Below are positions 34,482 to 44,274 of a stretch of DNA of 64,000 nucleotides, piece by piece. The notes beneath the pieces are model-generated. The model had not been told where the DNA came from, did no database searches, and saw nothing but the letters and a program-made list of their open reading frames with translations. The stretch spans positions 2,790,001-2,854,000 of the forward strand of contig NZ_CP018839.1 of the NCBI RefSeq assembly GCF_001922305.1. The letters are read 5' to 3'. Made by a program: the position numbers and the translations under genes. Numbering within the stretch: the first letter of the stretch is position 1; each line of letters starts with the position of its first letter. This stretch comes from Thauera chlorobenzoica. GTDB lineage: Bacteria > Pseudomonadota > Gammaproteobacteria > Burkholderiales > Rhodocyclaceae.

Positions 34482-35282
34482 TCAGCGACCGAAGGTGGCC
34501 GATACCACTTCCATCAGCCCTTCGGCGACTTCGGGATCATCGGTCAGGCTTTCGACAATGCCGACGCGACAGGCCGCGATCGGGTCCATACCATCCTTGA
34601 TCAGGAGGCTAGCATAGACCAGCAGGCGGGTGCTCGCTGCTTCCTCGAGGTCACGATCCTTCAGCGCGCGCAATGCGCCGGCGATCGCCACCAGGCGTTT
34701 GGCGAGGTCGGGGGAGCAGGCGCTCTCTCCGATCAGCACCGCTTCTTCCTGCTCCGGGCGGGGGAAATCGAAGCGCACACTGATGAAGCGCTGCCGGGTC
34801 GACGGCTTCATGCCCTTCAGCAGGTTCTGGTAGCCGGGGTTGTAGGAAACCACCAGCATGAAGCTGGGCGGCGCTTCGAGTAGTTCGCCGGTGCGGTCGA
34901 TCGGCAGAATGCGGCGGTCGTCGGCCAGCGGGTGCAGGACCACGGTGGTGTCCTTGCGTGCCTCGACCACTTCGTCCAGGTAGCAGATGCCGCCTTCGCG
35001 CACCGCGCGGGTGAGCGGGCCGTCGCACCACACCGTCCGCCCTTCGCCGATCAGGTGGCGGCCGACGAGGTCGGCCGCGGTCAGGTCGTCATGGCAGGCG
35101 ACGGTATACAGCGGCAGGCCGAGGCGGGCCGCCATGTGGGTGACGAAGCGCGTCTTGCCGCAACCGGTGGGGCCCTTGATCAGCAGCGGCAGGCGATTCT
35201 TCCAGGCGTGCTCGAAGACCTCCACCTCGTCGCCGGCGGCCTGGTAGAAGGGGATGTCGAGGTGCGGCGTGCCGGGCTTCAT
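34482..35282 (-). CDS. norQ: NorQ, AAA+ MoxR-family ATPase
   Basis: A 266-aa AAA+ ATPase: Walker A GPTGCGKT (about residue 35), Walker B ICYLDEV and the sensor segment VVSYNPGYQ. It is the motor partner of the VWA protein NorD for activating NorBC. ATG 35282 has an AAAGGA upstream and overlaps the norF stop by ATGA; the longer frame to 35516 reads through norF. Confidence 0.93.
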   Translation of the reverse strand: MKPGTPHLDIPFYQAAGDEVEVFEHAWKNRLPLLIKGPTGCGKTRFVTHMAARLGLPLYTVACHDDLTAADLVGRHLIGEGRTVWCDGPLTRAVREGGICYLDEVVEARKDTTVVLHPLADDRRILPIDRTGELLEAPPSFMLVVSYNPGYQNLLKGMKPSTRQRFISVRFDFPRPEQEEAVLIGESACSPDLAKRLVAIAGALRALKDRDLEEAASTRLLVYASLLIKDGMDPIAACRVGIVESLTDDPEVAEGLMEVVSATFGR

Positions 35283-35560
35283 TGTGCGAGTCCTTTCATG
35301 TAAGCGATGGCGATCACCGACCACACCAGGATGATCCAGCCCATGGTGATCGCGCGCCACAGCAGTGGCGCGTTGCGCAGTGCCATGAAATCGAGGATGA
35401 CGACCGCGCCTTTCCAGAACGAGATCAGCGCCAGGGCGGCGACGACCCAGGTGCCGGTGAGGCCTTGCTCGCCCACGCCCCAGGTGAGGAAGGTGGCAGC
35501 GAGCAGCGTCACCCACAGCCAGGTGCTGCGTTGCGGGGTGCCGTGTGTGTTGGTGCTCAT
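35279..35560 (-). CDS. norF: NorF-like small membrane protein
   Basis: A 93-aa protein with three hydrophobic helices of the cytochrome-c-oxidase-subunit-IV/NorF type (WLWVTLLAATFLTWGVGEQG; FWKGAVVILDFMALRNAP; WIILVWSVIAIAY). It lies between norE and norQ as in other nor clusters. It aids full NO-reductase function but is not part of the purified enzyme. ATG 35560 was chosen; the extension to 35701 runs into norE. Confidence 0.85.
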   Translation of the reverse strand: MSTNTHGTPQRSTWLWVTLLAATFLTWGVGEQGLTGTWVVAALALISFWKGAVVILDFMALRNAPLLWRAITMGWIILVWSVIAIAYMKGLAQ

Positions 35561-35571
35561 GGTCGGTCGCC

Positions 35572-36198
35572 TCAGTGAATGACGTAAACCAGCGGGAACA
35601 GGACCAGCCACACCAGATCCACCATGTGCCAGTAGGCGGCTCCGGTTTCCAGCCCGTTCATGTCGCCCGGGCGGTAGCGGCCCCGGCGGGCGCCGTTCCA
35701 CATTGCGGTAAGGATCACCAGGCCGAGGATGACGTGCATGAAATGGAAGAAGGTCAGCGACAGGTAGAACATGTGGAACGGGCTGCTCGACAGGCTGATG
35801 TCGTGAGCGAAGGCCGCGGCGTACTCGGTGAGCTTGACCGCGATGAAGCCCAGTCCGGTGAAGATGGCCGCGAGCAGCCAGTTCGCTGCGGCGCGCGCGG
35901 CCATGCGCTCGGCGGCCTGGACCGCGCGCACGACGAAGTAGCTGGCGGTGAGCAGCAGCACCGTGTTCAGTGCGCCGGCGTTGCGGTTGAGCGCGGCCTG
36001 CTCGGCATCGAACAGTTCGAGGTTGTTCGCCCGGGTGAAGGCGTAGGCGGCGAAGAACACCCCGAACGCCAGCAGCTCCGCGAGGATGAAGAACCAGATC
36101 GCCAGGTCGCCGGCGAGGCGCGGGCTCTGCGCGTGCTCTGGAGCGTGTGCCGGCTCGGTGCAGTGCACTGGCGGCAGGACTGTATTTGTCTGTTCCAT
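35572..36198 (-). CDS. norE: NorE, cytochrome-oxidase-subunit-III-like protein
   Basis: A 208-aa protein with five membrane segments of the heme-copper oxidase subunit III family: FFILAELLAFGVFF, LLLTASYFVVR, FMHVILGLVIL and GAAYWHMVDLVW. It supports NO reductase in vivo. ATG 36198 has no ribosome-binding site. The predicted start point coincides with the ATG, so the message may be leaderless; GTG 36204 is the only other nearby start and would lie upstream of that start point. Confidence 0.88.
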   Translation of the reverse strand: MEQTNTVLPPVHCTEPAHAPEHAQSPRLAGDLAIWFFILAELLAFGVFFAAYAFTRANNLELFDAEQAALNRNAGALNTVLLLTASYFVVRAVQAAERMAARAAANWLLAAIFTGLGFIAVKLTEYAAAFAHDISLSSSPFHMFYLSLTFFHFMHVILGLVILTAMWNGARRGRYRPGDMNGLETGAAYWHMVDLVWLVLFPLVYVIH

Positions 36199-36205
36199 GC
36201 GCACC

Positions 36206-36247
36206 AGTCTAGGGAAGGGGAAAAGCTTTGAACTTGATCGCGGTTAA
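36206..36247 (-). promoter_or_regulatory. FNR/DNR-type promoter of norEFQ-norD-dnr
   Basis: On the minus strand TTAACCGCGATCAA (36247-36234) is the same half-site pair as the nirS box. TAGACT (36211-36206) is a -10 matching 4 of 6. The start would be at 36199-36198, about 42 bp from the box centre, which is the A of the norE ATG. The box overlaps the stop codon of the upstream dehydrogenase gene. Confidence 0.6.
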
Positions 36248-37341
36248 TTGAGAGGCGGTCTCAAGCGGGCGGCACGCATGCGCGTCAGCCAGCAGCGGGT
36301 GACGTCGACCATGCGGTTGGCGAAGCCCCATTCGTTGTCGAACCAGATCATCAGGTTGAGCATCCGCGGTCCGACCATCCGCGTCTGCGCGCCGTCGACG
36401 ATGGCCGAATGAGGGTCGTGGTTGAAGTCGATCGAGGCGTGGGGTTCGTCCGAGTACGCGATCAGCTGACGGTAACAGCCTTCGGCGGCGGCTCGCAGCG
36501 CGCGGTTCACCTCGCGCGCATCGATGTCGCGCGACAGCGTGAGCACCATGTCGATTGCCGATACGTTGTGGGTGGGAACCCGGATCGCCTTGGCCTGCAC
36601 CCGGCCGGCGAGGCCGGGCAGCAGGCGCTCGATGCCACGCGCCAGGCCGGTCGAGACCGGAATGATCGACTGCATCGCCGAGCGGGTGCGGCGCAGGTCG
36701 GTGTGATGATAGCCGTCGATCAGCGGCTGGTCGTTCATCGCCGAGTGCAAGGTGGTCAGCAGCGCCTGCTCGACGCCGAACTCGCGTTGCAACAGATCGA
36801 GGACCGGCACGACCGCGTTCGTGGTGCATGAGGCATTCGATACCAGGCCCTCGCTGCCTTCGAGGGCCTGGTGGTTGATGCCGTAGACGATGGTCGCATC
36901 GACATCGGCGGCGCCGTTGCCCGGATGCGACAGCAGCAGGCGTGGGCAGCCGGCATCGAGAAAGCGTTGCAGTTCGATACGGCTGCCGTACTGGCCGGAA
37001 CATTCGACGATGAGGTCGGGCTCGTATGCACCCCAGTCGACCGCTTCGGGCGTGGTCGCATGGGTGACGGCGATCGGTTTGCCGTTGATCAGCAGGCAGG
37101 CATTGCCTGCAGCAACCGGGGCGGGGAAGCGGCCGTGGGTGGAGTCGAAACGGGTGAGATAGGCGATGCCGGCGAGATCGGCGGGCTCGTTGATCGCGAC
37201 CACCTCGAATTCATCCGCGACGCCGGCCTCGTGCAGGGCACGCAGGTAGCAACGCCCGATCCGGCCGTAGCCGTTGATGATGAGACGAAAAGGAGGCTCG
37301 GCAGCAGGGCGGGCGGATGCGGTGGGGCGGGATGTGGTCAC
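36244..37341 (-). CDS. epd: Erythrose-4-phosphate/glyceraldehyde-3-phosphate dehydrogenase (Epd-like)
   Basis: A 365-aa GAPDH-fold enzyme: NAD-binding INGYGRIGR, catalytic SNASCTTN, and DFNHDPHSAIVDGAQTR near the C-terminus. The segments LHSAMNDQPLIDGYHHTDLRR and SIIPVSTG follow the Epd pattern, so oxidation of erythrose-4-phosphate for pyridoxal phosphate synthesis is favoured over glycolysis; this is a family judgement. A GTG start at 37341 is used, as no Met lies before the Rossmann fold. It is lodged between norCB and norE, and its last codons carry the norE box. Confidence 0.82.
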   Translation of the reverse strand: MTTSRPTASARPAAEPPFRLIINGYGRIGRCYLRALHEAGVADEFEVVAINEPADLAGIAYLTRFDSTHGRFPAPVAAGNACLLINGKPIAVTHATTPEAVDWGAYEPDLIVECSGQYGSRIELQRFLDAGCPRLLLSHPGNGAADVDATIVYGINHQALEGSEGLVSNASCTTNAVVPVLDLLQREFGVEQALLTTLHSAMNDQPLIDGYHHTDLRRTRSAMQSIIPVSTGLARGIERLLPGLAGRVQAKAIRVPTHNVSAIDMVLTLSRDIDAREVNRALRAAAEGCYRQLIAYSDEPHASIDFNHDPHSAIVDGAQTRMVGPRMLNLMIWFDNEWGFANRMVDVTRCWLTRMRAARLRPPLN

Positions 37342-37476
37342 GGTGGGCGGAGGCGAGTGCGACGGGACGAAGCTGTCATTCTATCGCGTGGCGCGCCCTC
37401 GCCGACGGTGCGCGCAGAGGTGCAGGCAGGAAGGGGACAAAGGAGAACAGGGGGAAGGGCGCACAGGGGGATGAGG

Positions 37477-37507
37477 AAAAATAAAAAAGGGCGGCTTTCG
37501 CCGCCCC
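37477..37507 (-). terminator. Rho-independent terminator of norCB
   Basis: On the minus strand GGGCGGC, loop GAAA and GCCGCCC form a stable hairpin (37506-37489) followed by TTTTTTATTTTT (37488-37477). A textbook terminator 50 bp after the norB stop. Confidence 0.92.
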
Positions 37508-37556
37508 AACCCCTTCCCCTGGTTTACCCAGGAGGCGTTACTTTTTCACGGGCGTG

Positions 37557-39394
<1,838 letters not shown>

Positions 39395-39498
39395 GGAGTA
39401 CTCCTCATCACTTGTCTCGTTTTTTCCGAAAAGGTGTCAATCTGTTGCCCGGTTTATGAAGGGGTACCGCTACCTACGGCAACGCCGATGGTAGGCGA

Positions 39499-39540
39499 AT
39501 TTTCGGTGCCGGGACGGTATGTAACCATGATTTGTATCAA
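39499..39540 (-). promoter_or_regulatory. FNR/DNR-type promoter of norCB
   Basis: On the minus strand TTGATACAAATCAT (39540-39527) matches the FNR/DNR consensus at 9 of 10 positions. GAAAAT (39504-39499) is a fair -10 and the start point is near 39492. The box lies 120 bp before the divergent amidase start. Confidence 0.72.
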
Positions 39541-39660
39541 GTGGGTGGAGTGGAAATGGATGACGAGCGAACAATCATGCATATCGGGGGCGGCTTCGAG
39601 GATCGCTCCGTGCATATCCTGCATGCAGCCCGGGAAAGCGTTCCGGTGCGGACAGGGCGG

Positions 39661-40407
39661 ATGAAACGCCGCCTGCTGGCCGCGTTCGCGGCCCTCGGCG
39701 CGAGCTTCGTGCTTCCCGGAAGGCTGGCCCGGGCGGTGGACGTGGCGGTGGATGTCGGCCATACGCTGGCCGCCCCCGGGGCGATCAGCGCCCGCGGACG
39801 GAGCGAATTCGAGTTCAACCGGGAGCTCGCGCAAGCGGTGGTCCGGGCCTTGCAGCAGCGCCGCTTCGACGTCGCCACCATCAATGCCGACGGACTCGTC
39901 CCCACCCTGCAGGCGCGGCCCCGGGCCGCAGGGGGGGCGCGTTTTTTTCTCTCCATCCATCATGACTCGGTCAACGCCGGCGAGCTCCAGCCATGGATCT
40001 GGGACGGGCGCCGGCTCGACTTCAGCGATGCTTTCGCGGGACATTCGCTGTTCGTGTCGCGCGCCAACCCGGATACCGCGCGCAGCATCCTGTGCGCACG
40101 CACGATCGGGGCCCGCCTGCAGCGCCTGGGCTTCGTTCCGACCCACAAGAACGAGCGCCGCCGCGCCTATGCTGACGAAGAGCATGCGGTGCATTACTAC
40201 GATGAACTCGCGGTGCTGCGCCATGCTTCGATGGCTGCGGTGCTGTTCGAGGCCGGGGTGATCAAGAACCGCGAGGAGGAATTGCGCCTGCGCGATCCGG
40301 TGCTGCAGGCGCGTATGGCCGACGGCATCGCCACCGGGATCGCCGCCTGCCTGCGCAACGGCCTGCCCGCCGACGAGGAGGCGGGGGCGGACCGGGGCCC
40401 GCGCTGA
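39661..40407 (+). CDS. N-acetylmuramoyl-L-alanine amidase (Amidase_3)
   Basis: A 248-aa exported zinc amidase that cleaves the peptide stem from peptidoglycan. ATG 39661 starts a signal peptide (MKRRLLAAFAALGASF, ending ARA). Zinc ligands are in DVGHT (His), RSEFEFN (Glu) and IHHDS (His), and the catalytic Glu is in FEAGV. It has no AMIN or LysM domain, so it is a minimal AmiC-like enzyme. An earlier start at 39556 or 39577 would add unrelated residues. It diverges from norC. Confidence 0.85.
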   Translation: MKRRLLAAFAALGASFVLPGRLARAVDVAVDVGHTLAAPGAISARGRSEFEFNRELAQAVVRALQQRRFDVATINADGLVPTLQARPRAAGGARFFLSIHHDSVNAGELQPWIWDGRRLDFSDAFAGHSLFVSRANPDTARSILCARTIGARLQRLGFVPTHKNERRRAYADEEHAVHYYDELAVLRHASMAAVLFEAGVIKNREEELRLRDPVLQARMADGIATGIAACLRNGLPADEEAGADRGPR

Positions 40408-40501
40408 GGTGGGGGGGCCTTCCCCGCCGCGCCGGGGGGTGCCGGGATTCACCTGGCGTGACCGGCCGGGAGTGGAAGCGTTGAGCGTGACGGCGCCGCT
40501 T

Positions 40502-41509
40502 TCAGGCCGCGGTGGCCCGCACGCACTCGCGCACCAGGGCCGGGCCGCGATAGACCAGGCCGCTGTAGAGCTGGACCAGCACGGCGCCGGCATCGATCTT
40601 GGCGCGCGCACCGGCGCCGTCGAGCACGCCGCCGGCGGCGATGATCGGCACCTCGCCGGCGAGCGCGCCGGCGAGCTGGCGGACGACCGCGGTGGAGGCG
40701 TCGAACACCGGCGCGCCCGACAGTCCGCCCTGCTCGTTGCCGTGGGGGAGGCCCTGGACCTTGTCGCGCGCGATCGTGGTGTTGGTGGCGATCACCGCGT
40801 CGATGCGGTGACGGCGCAGTGCGTCGGCGATGTTCACGATCTGGGCATCGTCGAGGTCGGGGGCGATCTTGAGGGTGAGCGGCACGTAGCGTCCGTGGGT
40901 GTCGGCGAGTCGTGCCTGTGCCACTTTCAGGCGGCCGAGGAGGTCGTCGAGCTCGGACTCGCCCTGGAGTTGGCGCAGGTTCTGGGTGTTGGGCGAGGAA
41001 ATATTGACGGTGACGTAGCTCGCCTGCGCATAGACCTTGTCGAGGCAGGCAAGGTAGTCGTCGGCGGCGCGCTCGATCGGGGTATCGAAATTCTTGCCGA
41101 TGTTGATGCCGAGAATGCCGCGGTATTTTGCCGTCCTGACATGGGCAAGGAGGGCATCGACGCCGTGGTTGTTGAAGCCCATGCGATTGATGATGGCGTG
41201 CGCTTCGGGCAGGCGGAACATGCGCGGGCGCGGGTTGCCCGGTTGCGGACGCGGGGTCACGGTGCCGATTTCGATGAAGCCGAACCCCATCCGTGCGAGG
41301 CCGTCGATGGCTTCGCCGTTCTTGTCGAGGCCGGCGGCAAGGCCGATGCGGTTGGGAAAGCGCAGGCCCATCACCTCGACCGCGGAGGCCGTTTCGGGCT
41401 TGCCCGGGGGCAGCAGACGGCCGGCCAGGGCGAGGGCGTGCAAGGTCAGTTCGTGGGCGGTTTCCGCATCGAGCGAAAACAGCAGCGGGCGGGCGATGTC
41501 GTAGAGCAT
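40502..41509 (-). CDS. pyrD: Dihydroorotate dehydrogenase (quinone), class 2
   Basis: A 335-aa FMN enzyme of pyrimidine synthesis, oxidising dihydroorotate with quinone. The N-terminal helix ([19 protein letters not shown]) that docks to the membrane marks class 2. FMN-site and catalytic segments are [32 protein letters not shown] (with the catalytic Ser) and GGVLDGAGA. It is 42 bp from bpt on the same strand. Confidence 0.96.
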   Translation of the reverse strand: MLYDIARPLLFSLDAETAHELTLHALALAGRLLPPGKPETASAVEVMGLRFPNRIGLAAGLDKNGEAIDGLARMGFGFIEIGTVTPRPQPGNPRPRMFRLPEAHAIINRMGFNNHGVDALLAHVRTAKYRGILGINIGKNFDTPIERAADDYLACLDKVYAQASYVTVNISSPNTQNLRQLQGESELDDLLGRLKVAQARLADTHGRYVPLTLKIAPDLDDAQIVNIADALRRHRIDAVIATNTTIARDKVQGLPHGNEQGGLSGAPVFDASTAVVRQLAGALAGEVPIIAAGGVLDGAGARAKIDAGAVLVQLYSGLVYRGPALVRECVRATAA

Positions 41510-41551
41510 CGGCGGATTGTAGCGATTCGGCGAAAGGGTTGCGACTGCCGC

Positions 41552-42274
41552 TCAGCCCGCGGCAAGCGGTCGCCACTCGCCTTCGCGTAGCGCTTCGAGT
41601 CCGCCGAAGCGGGCCTTGTAGGCCATTTTCGGGCTCTGCGCGATCCAGTAGCCGAGATAGACGTGAGGCAGGTGCAAGGCGCGGCAGGCCTCGATCTGCC
41701 ACAGGATGCCGTAGGTGCCGAACGCCGTGCGCGCCAGATCGGGCTCGTAAAAGGTGTAAACGCTGGAAAGACCGTCGGAGAGACGGTCGATCACGCTCAC
41801 CATGCGCAGGGTGTCGCCTTCGTGGAATACCACCAGACGGGTATCGACGTGGCTTTGCAGCAGGAAGTGCTCGTACTGCTCGCGGCTGTCCAGGTCCATC
41901 CCGCCCCCGGCGTGACGGGCGGCCTGGTAGCGCTGGTAGAGCAGGTAGTGCTCCTCCTCGAACCGAAGGGGCATTTCAGTCGCCTCCAGCCCGGCATGCC
42001 GGTTCCAGGCACGGCGCTGGCTGCGGTCGGGATGAAAGTGCTGCACCGGAATGCGCACCGGGACGCAGGCCTGGCAGTGGTCGCAATGCGGGCGATAGGT
42101 AAACACGCCGCTGCGCCGAAACCCCCGGCGCACGAGTTCGCTATACACCTGTGGGTCGATCAGGTGCCCGGGCGTGGCAACCTGCGAGCGCGCGCTGCGC
42201 TCGGGCAGGTAGGAACAGGCATACGGGGCCGTGGCGTAGAACTGGATCAGCGCATAGGGATAGTCCTGTCGCAT
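41552..42274 (-). CDS. bpt: Aspartate/glutamate leucyltransferase (Bpt)
   Basis: A 240-aa aminoacyl-tRNA-protein transferase of the Bpt/Ate1 type, which attaches Leu to proteins starting with Asp or Glu as an N-degron signal. Visible features are [16 protein letters not shown], the zinc-like CDHCQAC cluster and [20 protein letters not shown] near the end. Its gene is next to aat, the partner that marks Lys/Arg starts. Confidence 0.93.
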   Translation of the reverse strand: MRQDYPYALIQFYATAPYACSYLPERSARSQVATPGHLIDPQVYSELVRRGFRRSGVFTYRPHCDHCQACVPVRIPVQHFHPDRSQRRAWNRHAGLEATEMPLRFEEEHYLLYQRYQAARHAGGGMDLDSREQYEHFLLQSHVDTRLVVFHEGDTLRMVSVIDRLSDGLSSVYTFYEPDLARTAFGTYGILWQIEACRALHLPHVYLGYWIAQSPKMAYKARFGGLEALREGEWRPLAAG

Positions 42275-42310
42275 GATGTGGGCCTGCGGGCAGTTCCGGT
42301 TTCGTTTCGT

Positions 42311-43018
42311 TCAGGGCCAGGCGAATCCGGCCGCCGCATCTGCCGGCCAGCGGCACGGAGGCGGGCCGAGCGGCGTCCAGTGCGCCAGCGCGCGGCAGAA
42401 GTCGGCCCGCGATATTTCCTCGGCGCCCATCGACAGCAGGTGCGAAGTCGTCATCTGACAATCGATCATGCCATATCCGCGCTCCGCGAGCAGGCGGGCG
42501 AGATGGGCGAGGGCGACCTTGGAGGCATCCGTTTCGCGGCAGAACATCGATTCGCCGAAGAACACCTTGCCCAGCGCCATGCCATAGAGCCCGCCGACGA
42601 GCCTGCCGTCGCGCCAGCATTCGACACTGTGGGCATGGCCTAGTTCGTGCATCCGCTGGTAGGCGGAGCGCATTTCGGGCGTGATCCAGGTCCCCAGCCC
42701 GGGGCCGCGCGGTGCGGCACAGGCTTGCATCACGGCGGCAAAAGCGGTGTCGAGGCGGACTTCGAAGGGCTGCCGGCGCAGTGTCCGGCGCAGCGTCCGG
42801 CTGATGTGGAGGCGTTCGGGGAGCAGGACCAGGCGTGGGTCCGGGCTCCACCACAGGATCGGCTCTCCGGGACTGAACCAGGGGAAGATGCCGTTGCGGT
42901 AGGCGAGGAGGAGCCATTCGGGGGCCAGCGAACCGCCCGCTGCGAGCAGGCCGTTCGGCTCGGCAAGTGCCTGTTCCAGCGGTGGAAAGGCCGGCTTGTC
43001 GCCGAGCCAGGGAATCAT
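42311..43018 (-). CDS. aat: Leucyl/phenylalanyl-tRNA-protein transferase
   Basis: A 235-aa transferase that adds Leu or Phe to N-terminal Lys/Arg, feeding ClpS/ClpAP. Diagnostic segments are NGLLAAGGSLAPEWLLLAYRNGIFPWF, WWSPDPR, HSVECW, GGLYGMALGKVFFGESMF and IDCQMTTSHLLSMGA. The start overlaps the fbpC stop by ATGA, an odd coupling of protein turnover to an iron transporter ATPase. Confidence 0.95.
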   Translation of the reverse strand: MIPWLGDKPAFPPLEQALAEPNGLLAAGGSLAPEWLLLAYRNGIFPWFSPGEPILWWSPDPRLVLLPERLHISRTLRRTLRRQPFEVRLDTAFAAVMQACAAPRGPGLGTWITPEMRSAYQRMHELGHAHSVECWRDGRLVGGLYGMALGKVFFGESMFCRETDASKVALAHLARLLAERGYGMIDCQMTTSHLLSMGAEEISRADFCRALAHWTPLGPPPCRWPADAAAGFAWP

Positions 43019-44139
43019 GTCCGGTCCGGTTGCAGTCGGCGCGCCTCGGGGTGGGCGGCGAGATCGAGTCCGGTGAGCTCATCCTGGAATGTCACCACGT
43101 GATCGACATCGAGGCGGATGCCGATGCGTTCGCCAATGGTGTGGTTGTGATGGCTGGGAACCAGCGACAGCACCTTGGCACCGCTGCTCAGGCGCAGCGT
43201 GTACAGGATGTCCGCGCCGCGAAAGGCTTTATGCACGATTTCGGCACGCAGCGGGCTGAGGTCGTCGTGGACGATGTCGTCCGGGCGCAGCAGCACATCG
43301 ACGTCGCTGCCGTGGGTGCAGCCTCCACAGTCTTCGCCGCACACCAGCGGTGCGGTGCTGTTGAGCACGCCGAGCTCGACGCGCACTTCGCGGTCGTTGA
43401 GCACACGGCCGCGCAGGAAGCTGCCCTGGCCGATGAAGTCAGCGACGAAGCGGTTGGCCGGGCGGTGGTAGAGGTTGTACGGGGTATCCCACTGCTGGAT
43501 GCGGCCCTCGTGCATGATGCCGATCTCGTCGGCGACGGCGAACGCTTCGTGCTGGTCGTGGGTGACGAGGATGGCGGTGGTCCGGGTTGCCTTGATGATG
43601 TCGCGGACTTCGTAAGACAGGCGTTCACGCAGCTCGACGTCGAGGTTGGAAAAAGGCTCGTCGAGCAGCAGCAGGCTCGGGCGCGGCGCCAGCGCGCGGG
43701 CCAGGGCGACGCGCTGCTGCTGTCCTCCGGACATCTCGTGGGGGTATTTGCCGCCCTGGCCGCCCAGCCCGACGAGGCCGAGAAGTTCATCGACGCGCGT
43801 CCGGCGGGCGGCGGCGCTTTCCCCGCGCAGGCCGAAGGCGATGTTTTCCGCCACCGAGAGGTGGGGGAACAGGGCGTAGTCCTGGAACACCATGCCGATG
43901 CGGCGGCGCTCCGGCGGCTGGGTGTAGGCGACGCTGCTGACGATGCTGCCGTCGAGGCTGATTTCGCCGGCGCGCAGGCGCTCGAAGCCGGCGATGCAGC
44001 GCAGCACCGTGGTCTTGCCGCAACCCGAGGGGCCGAGCAGGCAGCCGATGCGGCCGCGGTCGAGCTGCAGCGAGAGCTGGCGGACCACGAGGTGATCGCC
44101 GAAGGCGAGATCGATGTCGTTGAGCTGGAGATGTGACAT
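43015..44139 (-). CDS. fbpC: Fe(III) ABC transporter ATPase
   Basis: A 374-aa ABC ATPase: Walker A GPSGCGKT, Q-loop VFQDYALFPHL, signature MSGGQQQRVALARAL, Walker B LLLLDEPF and switch His VTHDQHE. The C-terminal TOBE-type domain holds an unusual CGEDCGGC segment. It powers the FbpB permease encoded divergently. The Fur-like site at 44199-44221 lies between them. Confidence 0.9.
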   Translation of the reverse strand: MSHLQLNDIDLAFGDHLVVRQLSLQLDRGRIGCLLGPSGCGKTTVLRCIAGFERLRAGEISLDGSIVSSVAYTQPPERRRIGMVFQDYALFPHLSVAENIAFGLRGESAAARRTRVDELLGLVGLGGQGGKYPHEMSGGQQQRVALARALAPRPSLLLLDEPFSNLDVELRERLSYEVRDIIKATRTTAILVTHDQHEAFAVADEIGIMHEGRIQQWDTPYNLYHRPANRFVADFIGQGSFLRGRVLNDREVRVELGVLNSTAPLVCGEDCGGCTHGSDVDVLLRPDDIVHDDLSPLRAEIVHKAFRGADILYTLRLSSGAKVLSLVPSHHNHTIGERIGIRLDVDHVVTFQDELTGLDLAAHPEARRLQPDRT

Positions 44140-44198
44140 GGGCGGGCTTGCGGCGCAGTGGATTCGTGTCGCCCGGGATTATTGCATCGAGGCGATTC

Positions 44199-44221
44199 AA
44201 ATGCGATCAATTATAATTTGC
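44199..44221. promoter_or_regulatory. Putative Fur-controlled divergent fbpC/fbpB promoter
   Basis: An AT-rich AAATGCGATCAATTATAATT stretch stands out in GC-rich DNA. It includes a TATAAT (44212-44217) for the fbpB direction and shares AATGCGA with the fbpA region. This resembles betaproteobacterial Fur boxes, but the match to the 19-bp consensus is moderate. Confidence 0.4.
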
Positions 44222-44274
44222 CATCGAAAGGCGGGCGCCTGCCATCCGGCGCGCTCCACGACAACGGAAACGGA

